36,478 nt of DNA from Eubacterium ramulus (GTDB taxonomy: Bacteria; Bacillota; Clostridia; Lachnospirales; Lachnospiraceae). The DNA lies in NCBI RefSeq assembly GCF_003122485.1, contig NZ_JRFU01000123.1:1-36478 (forward strand), read 5' to 3'. The translations under genes and the position numbers were made by a program. Numbering within the stretch: position 1 is the stretch's first letter; each line of letters starts with the position of its first letter. Below are positions 32,782-36,478 of this stretch, piece by piece. The notes under the pieces were generated by a model, which saw only the letters and a program-made list of their open reading frames with translations, did no database searches and was not told the DNA's origin.

Positions 32782-32810
32782 TTGACAGGGTAAAACAAGT
32801 GTGATAATCT
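32782..32810 (+). promoter_or_regulatory. Promoter of the ylxM-ffh operon
   Basis: TTGACA (32782-32787), 17-base spacer, TAATCT (32805-32810). The ylxM start lies 17 bases on, so the leader is very short. Confidence 0.65.
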
Positions 32811-32826
32811 AGCAAAGGTGATTGAC

Positions 32827-33171
32827 ATGGAGAAAATTGGACGTCAGGTCTTTTTGTATGATTTTTATGGAGAATTGCTCACGGAGCATCAGAAACATGT
32901 ATATGAAGATGTTGTGCTGAACGATATGTCTTTAAGCGAGATTGCTGAGGAATTGGGAATCAGTCGTCAGGGGGTACATGATCTGGTAAAAAGATGTGAT
33001 AAGATCCTTGCCGGTTATGAAGAAAAGCTTCATCTGGTAGAGCGGTTCTGGAAGACAAAAGAAGATGTTTCCAAGATTCGTGATCTTTCGCTTCATTATA
33101 AAGAGGACTGTATTGCACAGACAATGGAGGAGATCAATCAGATCTCCGGACGGATTTTGGAGGAATTATAA
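32827..33171 (+). CDS. ylxM: YlxM-family (UPF0122) helix-turn-helix protein
   Basis: Small helical protein of 114 residues, encoded directly before ffh as in most Firmicutes; in streptococci the homologue modulates the SRP pathway. A sigma-region-4-like helix-turn-helix is visible: LTEHQKHVYEDVVLNDMSLS, then IAEELGISRQGVHDLVKRCD, followed by helices. The ATG at 32827 is chosen because AAAGG lies six bases upstream; a GTG at 32818 is inside that site. It ends two bases before ffh, so it is coupled to it. Confidence 0.93.
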   Translation: MEKIGRQVFLYDFYGELLTEHQKHVYEDVVLNDMSLSEIAEELGISRQGVHDLVKRCDKILAGYEEKLHLVERFWKTKEDVSKIRDLSLHYKEDCIAQTMEEINQISGRILEEL

Positions 33172-33173
33172 GT

Positions 33174-34529
33174 ATGGCATTTGACAGCTTATCCGAAAAA
33201 CTGCAAAACGTATTTAAGAACCTGCGAAGCAAAGGTCGCCTGACAGAAGCAGATGTAAAGGCTGCACTGAAGGAAGTTAAGATGGCTTTGCTGGAAGCGG
33301 ATGTAAACTTTAAAGTAGTAAAGCAGTTTGTGAAATCTGTACAGGAACGTGCGATTGGTGCAGATGTAATGAATGGTCTGAATCCGGGACAGATGGTAAT
33401 CAAGATCGTTAACGAGGAAATGGTTAACTTGATGGGTTCAGAGACAACGGAGATCAAACTTCGTCCGGGACAGGCGACAACGATCATTATGATGGTTGGT
33501 CTTCAGGGTGCCGGTAAAACAACGACAACTGCAAAACTTGCAGGAAAGTTCAAACTCAAAGGAAAGAAACCACTTCTGGTTGCCTGCGACGTTTATCGTC
33601 CGGCTGCGATCCAGCAGTTACAGGTCAACGGTGAAAAACAGGGCGTGGAAGTATTTACCATGGGTGACGGACACAAGCCGGTCAACATTGCAAAAGCAGC
33701 GGTAGAGCATGCGGCAAAGAACGGCAACAACATCATCATCCTTGATACAGCTGGCCGACTTCATGTAGATGAAGATATGATGGACGAGCTGATCGAGCTC
33801 AAAGAAAATGTGGATGTCGCACAGACCATTTTGGTGGTAGATGCCATGACCGGTCAGGACGCAGTCAATGTGGCAAGCACCTTTGATGAAAAAATCGGAA
33901 TCGACGGTGTGATCCTGACAAAATTAGATGGCGATACCCGAGGCGGTGCAGCACTTTCCATTCGTGCCGTAACCGGAAAACCAATCCTGTACGCAGGTAT
34001 GGGTGAGAAACTTTCAGATTTGGAACAGTTTTACCCGGATCGAATGGCTTCCCGAATCCTTGGTATGGGAGATGTGCTTACTCTGATCGAGAAAGCGCAG
34101 GCGGAGATCGATGATGAGAAAGCTGCTGATATGGAAAAACGTTTCCGGAAAGCAGAGTTCACATTTAACGATTATCTGGATTCCATGAGCCAGATGAAGA
34201 AAATGGGTGGTTTCGCAAATGTCTTAAGCATGATGCCGGGCATTGGCGGCGCACAGATGAAACAGATTGAAGATGCGATGGATGAGAAGAAGATGGCGCG
34301 AATTGAAGCAATCATTTATTCCATGACTCCGGCGGAGCGTGGGGATCCAAACCTGATCAATCCAAGCAGAAAACGTCGTATTGCGGCTGGTGCCGGTGTG
34401 GATATCAGCGAAGTCAACCGACTGGTAAAACAGTTTGAGCAGGCACGCAAGATGATGAAACAGATGCCTAACATGATGGGCAAAGGTAAACGTGGCGGTA
34501 AATTTGGAAATTTCAAGTTTCCTTTTTAA
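33174..34529 (+). CDS. ffh: Signal recognition particle protein Ffh
   Basis: SRP54 homologue that binds 4.5S/6S RNA and signal sequences emerging from the ribosome, then docks on FtsY. 451 residues. N domain (about 1-90), G domain with GLQGAGKTT (109-117), DVYRPAAIQQL, DTAGRLHVDEDM and TKLDGDTRGG, then the methionine-rich M domain (about 325-440; QMKKMGGFANVLSMMPG, KKMARIEAIIYSMTP and a KRGGKFGNF tail). Coupled to ylxM and followed by ribosomal protein S16. The ribosome site lies within the end of ylxM (GGAGG). Confidence 0.98.
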   Translation: MAFDSLSEKLQNVFKNLRSKGRLTEADVKAALKEVKMALLEADVNFKVVKQFVKSVQERAIGADVMNGLNPGQMVIKIVNEEMVNLMGSETTEIKLRPGQATTIIMMVGLQGAGKTTTTAKLAGKFKLKGKKPLLVACDVYRPAAIQQLQVNGEKQGVEVFTMGDGHKPVNIAKAAVEHAAKNGNNIIILDTAGRLHVDEDMMDELIELKENVDVAQTILVVDAMTGQDAVNVASTFDEKIGIDGVILTKLDGDTRGGAALSIRAVTGKPILYAGMGEKLSDLEQFYPDRMASRILGMGDVLTLIEKAQAEIDDEKAADMEKRFRKAEFTFNDYLDSMSQMKKMGGFANVLSMMPGIGGAQMKQIEDAMDEKKMARIEAIIYSMTPAERGDPNLINPSRKRRIAAGAGVDISEVNRLVKQFEQARKMMKQMPNMMGKGKRGGKFGNFKFPF

Positions 34530-34579
34530 CCATATAGCGCGTATGCGCAGTGAAGTAGAAATTTGAGGAGGTGAAACAC

Positions 34580-34825
34580 ATGGCAGTTAAAATCAGATTA
34601 AGAAGAATGGGACAGAAAAAAGCTCCTTTCTATAGAATCGTAGTAGCAGATTCCAGAAGCCCGAGAGATGGTAGATTCATCGAGGAGATCGGATATTATG
34701 ATCCGACTAAAGAGCCGTCTGAGATCCGCGTAGACGAGGAAGCAGCTAAAAAATGGTTAGCAAACGGAGCACAGCCTACACAGACAGTTGAGAAAATTTT
34801 AAAAACAGCTGGTATCGAGAAATAA
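34580..34825 (+). CDS. rpsP: 30S ribosomal protein S16
   Basis: Small-subunit assembly protein, 81 residues, normal length. Begins [20 protein letters not shown], then [20 protein letters not shown], which is diagnostic. The ATG at 34580 follows GAGGAGG. It lies 50 bases after ffh; the gap contains a small GCGC hairpin. Heads the rpsP-khpA-rimM-trmD part of the operon, in which the next three genes serve ribosome and tRNA maturation. Confidence 0.98.
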   Translation: MAVKIRLRRMGQKKAPFYRIVVADSRSPRDGRFIEEIGYYDPTKEPSEIRVDEEAAKKWLANGAQPTQTVEKILKTAGIEK

Positions 34826-34846
34826 TAGATTAGTGAGGGAAACGTG

Positions 34847-35077
34847 ATGAAAGAATTAGTAGAAGTAATTGCAAAATCACTAGTCGACAATCCTGAGGAA
34901 GTTACTGTAACAGAGACAGAGAAAGACCGGGCAACCGTTCTGGAACTGCATGTTGCACAGGCCGACATGGGAAAAGTGATCGGTAAGCAGGGCAGAATTG
35001 CGAAAGCAATCCGTTCTGTTGTGAAAGCTGCCGCATCTCGCGAGGAAAAAAAAGTTATCGTAGAGATCGTACAGTAA
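34847..35077 (+). CDS. khpA: KH-domain RNA-binding protein KhpA
   Basis: Small single KH-domain protein (YlqC type), 76 residues, that in Firmicutes pairs with KhpB and binds RNA, with links to cell-length control. The GxxG loop is GKQG (46-49) in VIGKQGRIAKAIR. The ATG at 34847 has AGGG seven bases upstream; the GTG three bases earlier is too close. It lies between rpsP and rimM as usual. A terminator-like hairpin follows its stop. Confidence 0.94.
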   Translation: MKELVEVIAKSLVDNPEEVTVTETEKDRATVLELHVAQADMGKVIGKQGRIAKAIRSVVKAAASREEKKVIVEIVQ

Positions 35078-35086
35078 AAAGGCGAC

Positions 35087-35119
35087 AAGGGACATGGTGT
35101 TAAGCTATGTCCCTTTTTT
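35087..35119 (+). terminator. Terminator-like hairpin inside the rpsP-trmD operon
   Basis: AAGGGACAT (35087-35095) pairs perfectly with ATGTCCCTT (35107-35115), 11-base loop, run of six T (35114-35119). It lies nine bases after khpA and 12 before rimM. Probably partial attenuation between high (rpsP, khpA) and low (rimM, trmD) expression. Confidence 0.8.
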
Positions 35120-35131
35120 GAAAGGGAGAAC

Positions 35132-35641
35132 ATGGAAGAATTTTTACAGGTAGGTGTGATTTCAAGCACACATGGAATCGCCGGGGAGGTCAAAGTATTT
35201 CCTACCACGGATGATGTAAAACGTTTTAAAAAACTGAAAGAGGTCATTTTAGACACCGGAAAAGAACGGATGACACTTCATATCTGCCAGGTGAAATTTT
35301 TTAAACAGATGGTAATTCTGAAGTTCAAGGAGTTTCAGAACATCAATGAAGTGGAGCGTTTTCGCGGAAAAAGTCTGTATGTGACACGGGAAAATGCGGT
35401 GAAACTGCAGAAAGATGAATATTTTATCGCGGATATGATCGGTATACGCGTGGTTTCCACAGAGGGCGAGGAACTTGGTACACTGACAGATGTGCTTCAG
35501 ACCGGAGCAAACGATGTTTATGTGGTAGAACAGGAAGGTGCACAGCAGTTATTACTTCCGGCTATCAAAGACTGTATCCGTGACATTGATATGGAACAGA
35601 TGGTGATGACCGTTTATCTGATGCCTGGACTGAGGGATTAA
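35132..35641 (+). CDS. rimM: Ribosome maturation factor RimM
   Basis: 16S rRNA processing and 30S assembly factor that binds S19. 169 residues. N-terminal RimM beta-barrel (about 1-85; GVISSTHGIAGEVKVFPTTDD), then a PRC-barrel domain (about 92-168; DEYFIADMIGIRVVSTEGEELG, and NDVYVVEQ). GAAAGGGAG precedes the start. The stop is three bases from trmD, so it is translationally coupled. Confidence 0.96.
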   Translation: MEEFLQVGVISSTHGIAGEVKVFPTTDDVKRFKKLKEVILDTGKERMTLHICQVKFFKQMVILKFKEFQNINEVERFRGKSLYVTRENAVKLQKDEYFIADMIGIRVVSTEGEELGTLTDVLQTGANDVYVVEQEGAQQLLLPAIKDCIRDIDMEQMVMTVYLMPGLRD

Positions 35642-35644
35642 TCG

Positions 35645-36379
35645 ATGAGATTTCATATTTTGACATTATTTCCTGACATGGTGATGCAGGGATTGAATAC
35701 GAGTATTATCGGAAATGCCATTGAGCAGAATCTGATTGAAATAAATACAATTAATATCCGTGATTTCACAAAGGATCGTCATAAAAAGGTGGATGATTAT
35801 CCGTATGGCGGCGGTGCTGGCATGGTGATGCAGGCGCAGCCGATTTACGATGCCTGGAAAAGCATTGTGGATCAGGTAGGCTATCAGCCGCGCTGTATTT
35901 ATCTGACTCCGCAGGGACGGGTGTTTGAGCAGGGCATGGCAAAGGAATATGCCAGAGAAGAGGATCTGATCTTTTTATGCGGACATTATGAAGGCGTGGA
36001 TGAGCGTGTGCTGGAAGAAATCGTGACAGATTACGTGTCCATTGGCGATTATGTGCTGACTGGAGGAGAACTGCCTGCCATGGTTATGGTAGATGCGATT
36101 TCACGTATGGTTCCGGGTGTACTGACCAATGAAGAATCCGGCTCTACGGAGTCGTTAGAAGGCGGTCTGCTGGAGTATCCGCAATACAGCCGCCCGGCAA
36201 AATGGAATGGAAAAGAAGTGCCGAAGGTGCTGCTTTCCGGCGATCATAAAAAGGTGGAAGCATGGAGACATGAGCAGTCGGTATTGCGTACACTGCGCAA
36301 CCGACCGGAGCTTTTGGAGGATGCAGAACTTTCCAGAGCGGATGTGAAGCAGATTTTAAAAGAATTAAAAGAAAAATAG
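35645..36379 (+). CDS. trmD: tRNA (guanine-37-N1)-methyltransferase
   Basis: SPOUT-class enzyme that methylates G37 next to the anticodon using SAM and prevents +1 frameshifting. 244 residues. Trefoil-knot SAM site with LCGHYEGVDERV and SIGDYVLTGGELPAM, an earlier GGGAGMVMQ, and the C-terminal helical domain. It directly follows rimM. In most Firmicutes rplS (L19) comes next, and it would be just beyond the window. No break seen. Confidence 0.97.
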   Translation: MRFHILTLFPDMVMQGLNTSIIGNAIEQNLIEINTINIRDFTKDRHKKVDDYPYGGGAGMVMQAQPIYDAWKSIVDQVGYQPRCIYLTPQGRVFEQGMAKEYAREEDLIFLCGHYEGVDERVLEEIVTDYVSIGDYVLTGGELPAMVMVDAISRMVPGVLTNEESGSTESLEGGLLEYPQYSRPAKWNGKEVPKVLLSGDHKKVEAWRHEQSVLRTLRNRPELLEDAELSRADVKQILKELKEK

Positions 36380-36431
36380 ACAATTTTTGCTGAATAGGTA
36401 AGGATTGAAAGAAAAAGAAGATGTCAGCATG

Positions 36432-36477
36432 CGCTGACCAGAATCACGCACCAAGTCTCACGTGCGTTCGACTTGAA
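36432..36477 (+). repeat. 46-bp direct repeat, right copy
   Basis: Exact copy of 1-46, same orientation, 52 bases after trmD. Here the sequence before it is visible: GTCAGC (36423-36428) and GCTGAC (36433-36438) form a small stem that overlaps the repeat start. The window ends one base after the copy, so whether a rod like that at 53-258 follows is unknown. Confidence 0.85.
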
Positions 36478-36478
36478 C

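Noticed and set aside
1-36478. Circular replicon suggested by identical ends
   Set aside because: The content is core chromosome, and the base after the repeat differs at the two ends, unlike a simple overlap.
1-36478. CRISPR array, rRNA or tRNA genes
   Set aside because: No regularly spaced repeats, rRNA segments or tRNA cloverleafs were seen; the repeats found are two- to four-copy elements.

Overview
The window looks like a chromosomal segment from a gut-type Lachnospiraceae or other Clostridia (Firmicutes). Evidence: moderate-to-low GC, strong AGGAGG-type ribosome binding sites, conserved Firmicute gene order (plsX-acpP-rnc-smc-ftsY and ylxM-ffh-rpsP-khpA-rimM-trmD), plus tmcAL, a 59-residue zinc-ribbon L32 and a single-chain pyruvate carboxylase. 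Genus cannot be assigned from the sequence alone.

Layout. 1-270: a 46-bp repeat followed by a long self-complementary rod. 271-7492: core genes pyc and tmcAL on the minus strand, ackA and rpmF on the plus strand, with copies of a small inverted-repeat element on both sides of ackA. 7493-18092: an AT-rich island holding a complete type I restriction-modification locus. 18093-21127: an accessory patch with a frameshifted small membrane-protein gene, an XRE regulator with two repeated operator-like promoters, two unrecognised small proteins and a patatin-like lipase. 21242-29221: the lipid, cell-division and secretion block plsX-acpP-rnc-smc-ftsY, then a threonine ammonia-lyase. 29222-32254: two more long hairpin rods and a minus-strand polar amino-acid ABC transporter (binding lipoprotein, permease, ATPase). 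A LysR remnant follows. 32782-36379: ylxM-ffh-rpsP-khpA-rimM-trmD. A second copy of the 46-bp repeat lies at the right edge, in the same orientation as the first.

The centrepiece is the restriction locus. Its order is hsdM, an hsdS 5' half, an inverted hsdS 3' half, three small genes, a tyrosine recombinase, a full hsdS, an unrecognised 448-residue gene, then hsdR. Four copies of the 16-bp core ATAAACAAGAATTTAG sit in the same reading frame at the central hsdS helix or just outside the hsdS stop codons, in orientations +, -, +, -. Two adjacent pairs therefore bound invertible cassettes. The first cassette is now OFF: the upstream HsdS stops just after the site. The second is ON. Flipping the first would restore a complete HsdS in frame, and serial inversions could give four TRD combinations. 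This is a site-specific recombination switch for DNA methylation specificity. The class is known. The layout here, with three small genes beside the recombinase and a 448-residue protein just outside the last site, is the most interesting part of the window.

The island interrupts the rpmF-plsX junction that is contiguous in many Firmicutes, and no DUF177/YceD gene is left before rpmF. plsX has its own good promoter on the far side of the island. Several transcription units (pyc, ackA, ilvA, the ABC operon) end at unusually long imperfect hairpins that look like decayed or structured dispersed elements.
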